From Hymenolepis diminuta (taxonomy: Eukaryota; Platyhelminthes; Cestoda; Cyclophyllidea; Hymenolepididae), in the NCBI GenBank assembly GCA_900708905.1, contig CAADRB010000034.1, positions 496,001-560,000 of the forward strand: 64,000 nucleotides of DNA, given 5' to 3'. Within the stretch, counting starts at the first letter, position 1; each line of letters starts with the position of its first letter. The notes beneath the pieces were generated by a model. The model had not been told where the DNA came from, did no database searches, and saw nothing but the letters and a program-made list of their open reading frames with translations. The position numbers were made by a program, and so were the translations under genes. Shown here piece after piece: positions 24,831 through 38,300 of the stretch.

Positions 24831-26347
24831 GGAAACGTTGATAAAATTAGCTTTAAAAAATCGATTCTAGATGTCTTGTTTGTTGAGTCACACAAGATGC
24901 AAACGACAAGTTCATAGTAGAAAATTCCGATCTAGAGATATCATTGGATCAACAGTTTTGCTAGAAATGTGTTTAGAAATTGATATTGAGGAAAGCAATA
25001 GCTCAAAGCATTAAAACCAATCACTTTGTTGGCTTTCACGCGTGTTCTGTAAACTGCAAGAACAATAGAATTGGGTTCGAAATCATCCTAGACCAAACAG
25101 AGGCATACGCGCCTGCACAGAATGAATCGCTCAGCCGAACAGAGCTAGATCGGGGCATATATACACCTTTAAGTCACATGTCGAGGGCAGATTGCAGACA
25201 AGATGGCTGCTTCCTCTCACTTTTTTTGATCTTAATGCTCTTAGGTCCTTATTCCCTTCTTTCCTACATCGTATAGACTTTTTGCTCCATCATGCTATAT
25301 GATATATCTTAATAAAAATCTATTTAGGTCACGGTTCTCTAGGACGCATGTGTTAGCTCAAATGTTTGCACTGTCCCGTTTGATTATGATCTTCATTGAT
25401 TTGTCATCAGCCTAACAAGGGACTCAAACAATCGGCACTAGCCATTGTAGCGTAATTTAAACCCTTTATCACAATCCGAAATTCAGCCACCCTGCCCTGA
25501 CGCTTATGGCTTACTCTTTCAAGTTCTGATTCTTCCTGCTTCTCCATTTCCCTAATTTCTTCCTGATGTCCGTTCTAAGGTTTCAGCTTTGAAAAACTTG
25601 ACGTTTCCATAGGACTATCATTAATTTTGTAATGAGAGTGGTTCCAGTTTTTATAAGCAGTTCTACTAAAGGAATCAGGTGCCAATTTATGAATCAAGAA
25701 TTGAATGTTATATTAAAGCCAAACTTTGTATTCTGACGGCCTATGGAAGTGCACAAACTTTACAGGTGCTAATCATGGAAAGCAAACAAGTTCAATAAGT
25801 TATGAAACGTAAGTAAAGGTCAAGAAGAAGTAGGTAAAGTAGTTAGGAGATCAAGAATTTACATTATGAAGGCATTGAGGCATCCTTACTTTCATATAAA
25901 AATAAAATTCACTTTTCAATAACTTAAGAACTGATGACTAAGTTCATAGGTGAGAAATGATATTCACATTATTTCAAGCCTGTTGACCGGTTGATTTCGT
26001 TCCCTGATGCTATCCTGATTTATTTATATCTTCTGGAGCAGGTGTACGGAACTAGTAACAAGTTTCAGCATAGCGGTATCAAATTTAAATTTCTTCACGT
26101 TTACGTGAACTTTTACGGGTCACGTGAATTTAAAGTATTTTTCTGACCTTTCTAGCATGTATGTGCGGTTGTGGGAGAGAGCGGGCATGTGTGAGCAGGA
26201 ACACGTGTTCAACTCTACCACTTCCGGTTTTTTGATCGTAAAATGTACCTTAAGCGATTTACTGGCGCTCACTTTCTCAAAACGGCCCCAACACAACCAC
26301 CACCATCACCACAAAATTGTGATTCGCACTATTTCGCCAAGTTAGGT

Positions 26348-29300
26348 ATGAACGAGAAGAGGGCGGATTCTAAACGTAAGTGATTTGATTATTTTATCTT
26401 TCTGAGCACAGTTTAAATTGGTTCCTCTGAAATCAAAGCATTTTAGATTTAAGCTTTTCGTTAACTCTAGACTTTTATCACTTTGTATCCATTTATAAAG
26501 CGGATGAAAATTGGTTTTCACGAAGGGATGCATTTGTTTGTGTTCCTTTTATCTCAAATTTTACAACCCGATTCAAAATTATCTGAATAGAGAAGAAGGT
26601 AAACACCCAAATAAACCAATTCTAGGGTTATGAAGTCGTTTGTTAAAATAAATTGGTGAGATTATTTACTTGTTATTGTCAAAATAGTGGCAGGAGATTT
26701 TTTCTGTATTTAATGTATGCTGATTTCATGATTTTTTTTTAATCGACGAAAGTAAAACCTCGGAGCTTACTCCTTTATAGTTAAATTAACCGATCGATCA
26801 ACCACAGATATGGGGTTTTATTAAGACATTAATGCATTAATTATGAAAAAGAAGCGGGACTCTTGGAAATCTTGGTCCTTAAAGTATATCTGCATAATTA
26901 AAGAAGCGATGAGACATTTATGATTTGCTCAATTTGCGGGGTCCTCCGTTCAGCTAAAGCTCATGTTCATAAGCGCGGGGATGAGAATAGCAGATATTAG
27001 TTAGCACGTTATTAGGAGCGACGGTATATATTTGTCTGTATTTGCGTAGTCCCGCGGTTGATGTTTAGCTTTCTTCAAATTATATAATCTTTAAGAACAC
27101 GTAGTTCTTACTCTTTAATTTTCATAACAGGATTAGTTAAACACTCAGATCATGCGAGGTAGACTTCGCGAGGACTGAAAACCAGGTTAGTTATTTTGAA
27201 TTAAGTAGGTATTTAAAATGGTTGATTTACTCTGTTAAATATTAAGTAATTTGGATTCAGACTATTAAATTTTACTGCTAATTGATTGATTTTTATCATT
27301 TTAGACCAAAATTCGTGTTTTTTAAAATTACATTACCTGCAAACGTCATCAGCTCCTCAATGACAAGGCAAGAGTAGCCTAGGTCTCACTTAATTCAGAG
27401 AATGGTTGACGCCCAACACATACACCATATTTCCTAAAAAACTGACCAATCAGTGTCAGGTTAGGGCTGAAGGCCACCGCGGGGTGGTCAAAACACGCTA
27501 CTTCTCGTTGTTTTAATTTTTCGGCTATGCCATCACTTCTGTAGAGCATGTCCTGGAGCTTTGCTCGAATAGGCTATCCTTTAAGTAAATTTGGACATAC
27601 TAAAGCGATCCCATTTTAAAATTTAGGCGTTTCGAGCTCATCACTATATCCTAAAAACAGGAAACAATCAAACCGTCCCTATTCAGCGGGTGTAAAGAGC
27701 CAAGACAGTGGATTTGTGACGAACGCTGCTACTGCAAGTGAGCTCGAAGGGAGTGAATTAAGTCCCTCTTTGCCTGTTTATTCCTGGGAGTCTACTGCAG
27801 AAGAGATTACCCTACCCCCAAAGACAAACATGCCTCTTCGTGCCCCTAGTCGATCAATGGATCGACTTTCGAGAAGTGCTTTCGAGTTGGATATTCCGGA
27901 TATGAGAAGTACAAGAGAGGAGAGAGAACGTAATCGAAGAGAGATGAGGGAGTTAAATGAAAAGCTTGCAGAACAAGTTGAAGGCGTGAGTAGTTCATTA
28001 TTACATAGCTTAAAAGTTATTTAACCTTATATTAATATCGAATTTGCAAGTTAACATATTATTTCATAAATTTTAATATTTGATCTTCCTCTAGGATTTA
28101 ACAAACAAAATTTTTTAAAATAGAGATATCAAATTACTTAACAGATTTAAGTTTTCCAAATAAACTTAAGTCAGTTACCTTACAGTTTATTTTCATATAT
28201 TAATTTTATTTATTAATTATGGTAAATTCTATAATCAGTTTAGATATTATTATAAAATTTAATATCCACCCTTTCCAACGAATGTCAGTTTCGGAGTAAT
28301 AAAAGGAACAAATTGCTTTTATAGATCCTGAATCGGAATAGAAAATAACAGATTTTAGATGTTTCTAAATTCCCTTTTTCTTTAGACTTAGTCGTAGTTT
28401 ATCGAAAAATTTACAGTAGAAATAGAAATACTCCATTCCCTAATAAATGATCGTGAGAATTACTTTATCATACTGTATACATGTATTTACATTATGATCG
28501 GTATTTCTAACTAGCTCTTTTTATTAAGTACACTTAATCAACAAGTATGATCAGTTAATGTTTCCATTATGAATTAGATATAAAGATGTGCTGCCTTAAA
28601 TATTAGTTATTGTATGGAGAGGAGGACAAATCAAGACGGTTTCTTTCTTGAGAAGCAGATGTGTCTCTGAAGATGGGGTTTCATTTAGTGTCACTTTGTT
28701 CTTAAAACCTGCAGGATGTTTGGGGATTAGCTTCCAAGACAATCGGGGGACAATTGCACTGATTTTCATGAAAGATTTTAGTTGTCCTGTAGTAATTGTG
28801 CAAGTTTAAAGTCTTCATTTCTATCTTGCATCCATGAGGTGTAAGCTGAGATTTACAGGACTGAAACCAGCTGTAACCACAGATGATAATCTCGAGTAGT
28901 TCTTTGATCTATGTTTTAACATGTGGTTACATATTCCCTGTCCGTTTTGTGCTAGAGATCTCCCAATTGGGCGTCTCCTCTCTTATCGTGACGGTTGGTA
29001 TTGTCATGCCAACTAGAATAATAACACTGTTATGAAGTGCTAACACCAGATGACTCATCTACTCAAATTTTCTGTTTATGCGCTTTTATATGTTACAAGC
29101 GAGTATTGTCTTCTTAGGGCAACACCCTTTTTCCCTCTTCACAGAGGGAAACGTATAACTTTTAGTTTTTTCGTACAAACTGCACTATTTCATATGATTT
29201 AGTAAGAGAGTTTGCTATAAGTGCGTCACTTTAATACATTACGAACATTTTTACGAACATTTCAAAAATCTATATTATCTCCAACAGATGCAGTCTTGTA

Positions 29301-32300
29301 AAAATCTGTGACAGTCACGATATAAATAAATAAAAATAAATAATCAATAATAAGTACTCCTTTGCCGTGAATATGAAATCTTTAAGTCTGTTTTGAAGAA
29401 CTTACCTATCTTTACTAGATTTGGGTTTCTGTTCATAATACTATTACCTGGATATAATCAATAAAATGTACCGATTAACTTTAATATGTACGATTGCTAC
29501 TTTTTTAAAAAAATTAAAGTTTTTATTTATGAGAAACAAATAAAATCGATTAACAGTAAGTTTGACAAATGATGAAGTAGAGGGGCTCAGAAAAGATGGT
29601 GAGGCCAACATTAAGGTATCAGAGTATCATCATTTGATTTTTGGAATTGGATTGTACTAAAAGGGTAGCTTAAATTCCAAAATTCAAACTCCATCCTCCG
29701 GATTGCAGCAAATGGTTGTCTACGATGTCCGGTGCTTATTGATTCGTTTTAATCCCGATGGTCGGTCTTGTCACTTCAAATCATTTTTTCGTCCCAAGGT
29801 TGAGATGGCAAAATAACCATATATGTTATTCAGCAACTTACAGTATTAACTTAGCAGAGATGAGATCAGTGATCATAACTATTTGGCTATGAGGAGTACT
29901 GTAAAAATAGACGCTTTTAAATTGATAATATTGTCTCCAACTTATTACAAACTTTCCACTTAATATACCGTCTGTATGATTTCTTAAGGGCACGCTATTA
30001 GACTTTTGGTGTGACACTTTTTCTGCATGCAAAGAGGGTAATAGTTTTTTATCTCAAACAATGTTTAAATCTATAGTTTCATCACCATTTTACTCTTAAT
30101 GGTGTACTTGGATGCGTAGCTCGAGTATTAAAAAGTGTGCTAATAGATTCCCATACTTGGGAAAAAGTTGTTCTAAATTGACAAAGAAAAAAAGAAGTTT
30201 GAAATAATTTGTTTAAAATAAACTTTGCATCGTTTGAAAGCAAAAGTACTTGGATTCTAATTAAGCATTTAAAAATATTAAAATTTCATAATGGAAACAT
30301 TAGCTGACTCATAAAATATTTTTACTTTTACGTTCAGAACTAATTTAGAATAATAAACCGGAAAACCTTTACATTTTCTATAAGAGACAATCTGGTCGGT
30401 TTCAACTTTGTACGCCACCGACATAATCCTCGTACTCTACTGGAAGAGTAGCATACAGTTGCTTTATAAGCGGTTGTCCAATAAGGATCTTTAATATTAT
30501 CAGTGAGGTGATTGCGTTTGATGATAGTTTCTCATAATTTTTGATGTGTGGGAAATTCCTCCTAGTAGTTTTCAGTCAGTGATCTAAAGTCAAAATTGAG
30601 ACAGCGAATGATATATAAAAACCGAGAAGAGCATTACTTTTTTAGAGTGTAGCTTTTGATTCCTGCAGTGCTGTTTGTCACTCAAAAAACTTTAAATGAA
30701 ATTACTTACTAAGGTTGGAAAAGGAATAAAGCTAACTTCGCAATCTCTACTTCATGTCATTAGAGTTTCCGTTTTCTGCTAATTATAATAAGTATATTTA
30801 TTTTAAGATCACGTGATGTATACGAATTGAGCAGTAAGATGGATAGATTTCACATTTTGTATATTGAAGAGAGAGGTGTGCGAGACTATGATTAGCTTTT
30901 GCTTATTTTGACATTCCTTTCCAGATTTTCTTGAACGGTGTAGTACCGAAAGTTAAATCCAAGGGATAGCTTTCTCGTTAATCTATGAAACAGTCTTTTA
31001 TTTGAAATAATTATGCGGAAGTAAACATCCGGCGGCCCAAAATATTAGAACAATTATTGCATTTTCAGATCCTTCTGTAACAGCCTGTTTCTAACGGGAA
31101 TATTTTGTTTTCTATAGTTAAACTCTTTATAAAAGTGCTTAGATACGGTAGAAAGTGGATAAATACAAAAGTCAACAATAGTTTAAGTTAATGTGTGTAA
31201 GTCGGAATTGATTTAATAAAATTTAATGAAAGAATAAATAATGTGAACTGTCGTTTCTGCAGACTATTATAGGTGAATAAACGAGTACTTAAAAAAATTT
31301 CAATTACGTGGAGAGAACAGTTGGATTCAGGCGGATTTTTGAACTTTTACCAGTTCACTGCAGAGCTTAAGTATTTGATTGCGGAAAGAATTCAAGTGTA
31401 TTGATTTAATCTGTTTAACGAAAATGGACGTTTCCCATCATCTACTTAATGAAAGATGAGTTATTTTTGGATGACTCACCCCCCAAGATTTAAACCACAG
31501 TTTTTGGGCAAGTGATTTGGTTGGACAGGCAGCTACATATCTACTACTTTGACAAACACAACACATTTAACAACTCTTAAAGAAACACCCATATTTCGTG
31601 AGAGTAAAAATCACTCAAGTTCACCATTCGCAGCGGTGGACATTTCACACACATGCGATATATTTTATACTTCTTCACAGTTAACGCACATTTGAAGGGC
31701 TGGTTAAAATGAATGAAAATGTACGTTTCCTCCTCCTTTTATCATCCTTTTTCTATTAAAATTATCTTTTGATTAATTTTAATGATTTAATTGTTTTATC
31801 AGTAAATAAATGAGTGTAAATTCTAGTATTGATCATAGAAACGTATTAAAACACTTGACATTTTTTGGAAAGGAACTCTTGAGATAAACTTATTTAAATT
31901 CGTTGTTAATCCTACGTCCTAACCTTGTGAGAGGAAGCTCGTTGAAAAATATAAGGGTACCAATTTAAAATTTTTATTTAACGTGTTTCTTAGAAACAGT
32001 TTTAGGGTAAAAATTTTTATGTCCCAACGCTTGCACAAACCTACTGCAACCATTGTAATTCAAGTAGCTCTGGTCAAAGCACACCTGCACGTCGATTATT
32101 AATTTTCATAAACTTTTCCGATGACTCATTTGATCTGTATTTTTTATATTCTGATTCTTATGCATTCTATGCCGAAGTGTTGTTTTTTCCAGATCTTCAA
32201 ATTTTCTCCCTTTTTCGAGTTGCCATTGCTATTTTACAGCGTATTTTGACCTGCACTCAACTAGTGACCTTTTGAATTGGGAAAGGCGGTTGCCCGCTGG

Positions 32301-35300
32301 GGACCATTTTTAGTTATTAAGTTGAACCAAGCCACTATAATAAATTCACTTATATAAAAATTTTTGTAAACGGTTCGGACCTCTAAGCTAGAGAAAAACA
32401 ATACTATAAAAAGGAACCATTTTTAGTAATTGGATCGACTTAAATTAATTCCATTTTAGCTTCCTTCAACAGCTTATTTATTGGAACGTTTACTTTAACT
32501 AGAAAATAATAAATATTCAGTTGTTATTATCATTTTACATATTTTTTTAATTAGAAAGAAACAAAATATCCATCTTAACGTCGTTGAAATGCTCTTTTAT
32601 GAATTTACGGTTGAACCGGGGACTGCAAGACTGAGTAATAGTGTATCCATTTATACATCTCTCTATCGATACCATTAAAAGAATTCGTGACACCAGACTA
32701 AAATGAGAGCGGAAACCTTGTTGCCGAAAATATAGCCAACGTAAATGTCACTTTCTAAATAAAATTAAACCGGATATTTTTCGTATGTTGCTCTCAGTTT
32801 GATTTTGGCAGAAAAGTAAAAGAGTTCAAAATATATAAAAACTTGCAGGTAGGCTATTGTTATTCTGATTTTTGCTTGCATTAATTAGTCAAATGAATAG
32901 GCATTTAGAGGCATAAAGTTAATTAGAAATATGAATTGTTTATTTGTCAAAATCTTCCTGAAAGCTTTTTGCTTTTCGTATTAAACATAATGAATTTGCG
33001 ATTACTTTATTTAAGAAATTATGAGTTATTTCTCGAATTTAGCAAAAAGAATCGATAGGATGTGATAAATTTATTTTATTGCTATTTATTTCACTTAGAT
33101 GAGATATCTATCTGCCCGTAATCGGCAACTGACCGATGATATTGCCAATTTGAAATCCCGTTGGATGGCGGAGTCCGAAAAGACTAAAGAACTGTATGAG
33201 GGGGAATTACGCCAACTTCGTCAGCTTCTAGATGATGCAGATAGAGAAAAGGCGGAAAGTCTCGCGAAGCTCCTTTCCTTACAACAATTCAGCAGGAATC
33301 AGGAAGAACAGTAAGAAATCCGGACATTTATTAAAACACGCTACTGAATTATTTCAGTAAATATTTATTTGCATCTCGAATTCCTTCCCTTTCAGGTTAG
33401 ATAAGCTGACAGCTGAGAATGACCAGGTTAAGAGACGCCTAGAACAGGCGTTTGATGAGATGAATAAAAGAGATGGCGAACTCGGGACTCTCCAGCGTAG
33501 ACTTAATGATCTCGAAGGTGAATTGGAAAAGGAGAGAGTAAATGCGGAGAAACTTCGACGAGATAATGAAACCATTTGTCAGGTAGAGACTTAATTTTAT
33601 TTCACTCGATCTTCTGTTTCACTGATATAAGTAAACTTTCACCTTTAGAATTCGTTTATATCATCAAACACAATTGCTACATAGGCTACTGCCTTACTTT
33701 AATTTTAGCTTCCTTGATTAATTAATTAATATTTTGCTGATACATTGTGAACTAATTGTGAAAACATCTATTAAAAAATGTGGATTTTAAAGCATAGGAA
33801 TATGAGTCTTCTAGCTAATGAGATTAGTTACTACGCTCACATTCACAAATTCTTAGTAATTTTTCTTAATACATGATTAGGAGAAATACCATTAGATTTT
33901 CTTATTTATTTTCCTATCAAAACATTAAGAATATCTTTTCAGCTCAACAAACCATGTATTAAAAAATGTGAAAATACAAAGGATTATCCAAGATTGAATC
34001 TGTTATCTTAAAAACCGATTAATTTTCAATGGGAAGAGGAAGGAAAAAGGGTTTTTAGGTTGTTCAAATCAATATTTTGTGCTCCTATTGCATTATTCTC
34101 TCGTTTGAATTCCATAATATCCTTAAAATTTAACCATGGTTTTACCTAAAGAAGGATATTTATATATTGTAAACAATACATTCCCCAAAGTTTCAAGGTC
34201 AACAATTAGATTTTCAAATCCAGATCACTTCCGGTTTTTATTCTTTATAAAAAGTATATTTCGACTTTAATTTACGGAATTTCATGTGAAAATAAATACG
34301 AAAAATGATGCAGTTGAAAGTACCTGAATTTTTTAAGAAAACATTTCTTAGGCTGAACAATTATAACGCCGTTGAGTGAAAAACTCAGTTTCAGTTCATT
34401 TGAAATTAGAAGAGATACAAACAGTTGCTGACAGAAATGTATGAAGTTTATGCAAGGAATTTTTCCTTAAAATACCATTGACTTCAAATTTTCAAAATAT
34501 GTTTTCTGAAAAGTAATAATTAACACCAAATAACGAAATTTAATAATTCGCAGATTCCAAAAAATTATTTATCTAATTTAGGTTTTGGGGAATTAAGGAG
34601 AAGATTTATCTAGTTGTTCAAAGTATGCAAAATCGTTTCAAATTAATCAGGTATTCCTATCATAATTAGATAAATATAGTTCACCCTGGGTAAACTTGAT
34701 TGAACTCTGTTATTATAAAGTGGTGTTAGGTAGCATCGCTATGTTTAACTATAAGGAGAATGCATTTAATGGATATGACTAATTCCCTTCATTTATCAAC
34801 TGATCAATAAAAGAACATGAGTTCATTCGGGAACCCATGCGGCGAATATGGAAATGTAAACACTACTTAAAAGTACTCAATCGAAAAAGTAAGTGGAACA
34901 AGACCCTCTTGATTGTTTGACTATATTCTCAAAAACAATCAATTTGTTTCCGCTCAAATCGTCACTGTTCTCCGCGCTCTCAGGCCTCTTCTTAATTAAA
35001 ATGTCATCTTTTGCATAGGATTTAAAATGAATGAACTCTACCGTGTTTTGTCATATTAAAGTAATATAATTTGACATCATTTTGTTATTTTAACTCTAAG
35101 AAGAAAAGAATTTTGTAAGCCAACGGCCTCCAACCCCATATATGATAGTGATGACACCAGCCAATCTTTTCAAACTGGTTAGAATGGGTTCAAGATTTCT
35201 TCTGCAATTATACAAGTTTGAACTGGATGAGACTGATAAACACATAAAAATGCAGATCTTTGCTTTTAGAAACTATTAGAGCTACCAATTCACTCACTTT

Positions 35301-38300
35301 TCTTGAAGTCAAAGCTCTATCAAACCCTTTCAATAATCGCGAGGAATGAAGTCATAAAGAACAATAAGACCAAAATCGTAACGTAAGCTATCCGAAACTC
35401 CTGATTTCAAAGCTGAAATGTCCTTCCCTCGATATATCGAGAGCTATGTACTCCCTTTTCAAATGGTATAGCTAATGTGGAACTTTATTTAAACGGACTA
35501 TATAATTAATTTGGATATCGAATTAGGCAGTGATATCTAGATTAAAAAATTTTTATTAGTCAAAAGTGACCGTTAAAAGTAATGTATGATAAAAATAAAC
35601 ATTTGGAACGTCTTAATTTTTATTCAAATAAAGGTAAACTCTAAAAAAAACCTGCTAATAATGCGTTAAGCCTCTTCCAAGGGAATATTTTTCAATGAAA
35701 TTTCATTTGAACAATTCTGATGTTCTTTCTCTCCAAGTGGTGTTTAATTTGAGCGATGAATGCTATTTTTGACTTACATTTGAAACTCACGAGCTTGTTT
35801 ACGGACAAAAAGCTCTATTCGCTAATATTTTTAATAAAGAAAACTGATATTAGATCGATTATATGCACAAAATGAAGAATGTCAAAACTTTGATTTTTTA
35901 GAGATATTTGCATATTTTCACTGTATAAATAGACCGTTAGCGTGACGCTGCACAATGCAGTCATTAATATATTTGGCCTATTATATCTTATTTTCAGTGA
36001 AGACAGCTTGCAAAGTTCTACTTTTCTTAAAATTTTTACTTGTCACATTTTTACCGTGCTCAAGCAGTAAACTGAGGAATATCTATAAGTTCATTTGCCC
36101 CCTCAACTACTGAAGTGGCAAGACCGATCCTTCTTAATTAAAGAAAACTGGCCAATAAGCATTGAACACTGTAGACAATCGTTTGCTGCAATCCAGAGAA
36201 ACGGATCGTGGAGATTTATTTATGGAACGTGAATTGACCATTTAGTAAATATTGTACAAAATGAGTCCAAAATTCAAATGAAGTTAGACTCTTCGAAATC
36301 TGCCTTTTTGTTCCCCACCCTGTATCATTTGTTGAACTTGCTACTATTCAATGTTAGTTGCTTCCCACAATTAAAAATCGGGAAATTTTTTGTATAACTG
36401 TGGGTAATAAAGATAATCTCTTATTAAAGTTGAATCCAATAGAAATATAGCTTTCCTTGCATACTTGGAAGGGGATCCGTTTAAGTGGGGGCAATGTGTA
36501 TTTTACCTTCCATTTTTGTGAATATCTTAAGCTACTTTTTCGAATTTTAGGATTTTGACGCTGTTGTTTAGGGAAGTAAAATGTCTCAGACTTCAATTTT
36601 AAATTATATATGTCTATTATTACTTAACCTGACGTATCTATATGTATGAAAAAGTGGGAATTATTGAGTAATCTTTTCTGGAATAGTTTATACGTTTGCA
36701 ATTTTAAGGTATACGGTAGGAATCTCGACTCTGCTGGGGCTCTCTATACCTGAAGTAGCTCTAATCTCCTCAGTAAAGCTACTTTTATAATCTGACTCAG
36801 TTAGCCTCTTCCGTGCTGGAATGGTCTTACCAAAGGGTAACTGGATACTACGGCCCTTCATTAATGATAAGACTAGGAGTTACGTAGGACCACGTACATA
36901 TTGGACAACTAAAAATAAATGAGAGAGGAATGGGTGGAGGATTAAGAAGCTAGTGAGGGAACGAAGGAGAAAAACGTTAGTACTGTACGATGACAACCTG
37001 GGTTTTGAGAAACATGAGAAAAGAACCTTTGATGGACTTCTGGTTTTGTCTCCTTTGTGAGTCACTGTGACTGCTTAGGATGAGCAGACCTATTAGTCAT
37101 CATACGATGTACTAAAATTTTCTTATGAAACTAGAATTTTCATGATTATTAACGAGAAAAGCATTTGCTCCTGGTTGCCTTTTCTCAACCCTATTCAATT
37201 GGTATGAACACTACCACTATTGGATTGGGAGAGCAGTCACTATTTTTAAATATTTCAAACATTAATTTAACAAGTTATGTAAGTAGATGGCTATCAAAGA
37301 ATAATTTGATAAATGAATCTGCTATTTTTGGGTTCTCTATGATTGTCAAATTTAATGAAATTTCAAATTGCATTTTCATCAGTCACATCTCTTCCATTCC
37401 AAAATTCTTGTCGAAAATCAGAACACTTCTGAATGAAGAATTCCTTAACTTAATCAGTGAAAGGAATTACCCAGTTGTAATTCATTTTTTCTTGAGGAAT
37501 TCAATTTTTCTCTTTGAAATAGGCCAGATCAATCATTCATGAAGGAAACGAATTAAACTAACCTTCTTATAGCCCATGAAAAAATGAAATGATTTTGCAA
37601 TATTTTAATGATGAAAAGTGTTTGCACACGAGAAGTAGTAAAATAGTTCATTACGGTCGAGTGGAAGAAGAGAATAAAGAAAAGAATCTAACTTCAATAT
37701 ATTTTTGGATTTTCAGTTTGTCGCCATATTGGATTCTCTGCTTTTTGATTCAACTATTTTATAAAATTTTTATAATCGCTAGATTACAGGATAAGATTGT
37801 GTCAGAGATCTTCAGATCTATTAACGTGATGATTACCTTGAACGAGTGGACACAATACATTTGTGTTTTTCAAAAGTCAAGAATGATTGATTGATATATT
37901 CTGATAAAATAAACTTCTTCCTACTCCCTTTTTAGCACCTCGATGAAGAAACAGCCAACCGCATATCCGGCCAATCCGAAATGCAAACGCTCCGTGAGGA
38001 GATTGAATTTATGCGCCGGGCACATCAAGAGGAGATACGGGAGATGCATCGAACTCTGGACGAGGTCGGAAGTGGTTTCGATCGGGAAATGTGGCAGAAC
38101 GAGTTGAGCCAGGCTGTGCACGACATACAAAATCGATATGACGACCAACTAGAGAAAATTAAAGGGGAAATGGAGGATATGTATAACGCAAGGGTAATTC
38201 ACACAACTTGCCGCACTGTTTTGATGGTTTACATTTTATGTTGTACAGTCACGCATATAGCCCCGGCGGTTGGTTAGATGGTTGATGGTTCATGAAATAT

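Larger units (their letters stand above)
21946..26347. other. intergenic DNA with dispersed tRNA-like repeats
   Basis: This contains three of the dispersed-repeat copies described separately (about 22085-22260, 23040-23230, 24650-24830). AATAAA signals at about 22743, 22775 and 22794 could end the TEX14-like transcript, although they lie about 800 nt past its stop. The stretch 24980-25276 is open for 98 codons but resembles nothing. The last 200 bases hold the 5' UTR or promoter of the intermediate filament gene. Confidence 0.5.
33583..37935 (+). other. large intron 4 of the intermediate filament gene
   Basis: A 4.35 kb intron. It carries one copy of a dispersed repeat (about 36770-37070) and, just before exon 5, two consecutive open frames (37204-37542 and 37589-37894) that are listed separately. 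The rest is AT-rich without recognisable content. Confidence 0.6.

Noticed and set aside
24980..25276. 98-codon open frame in the intergenic region
   Set aside because: No recognisable motif; expected by chance over this length of DNA.
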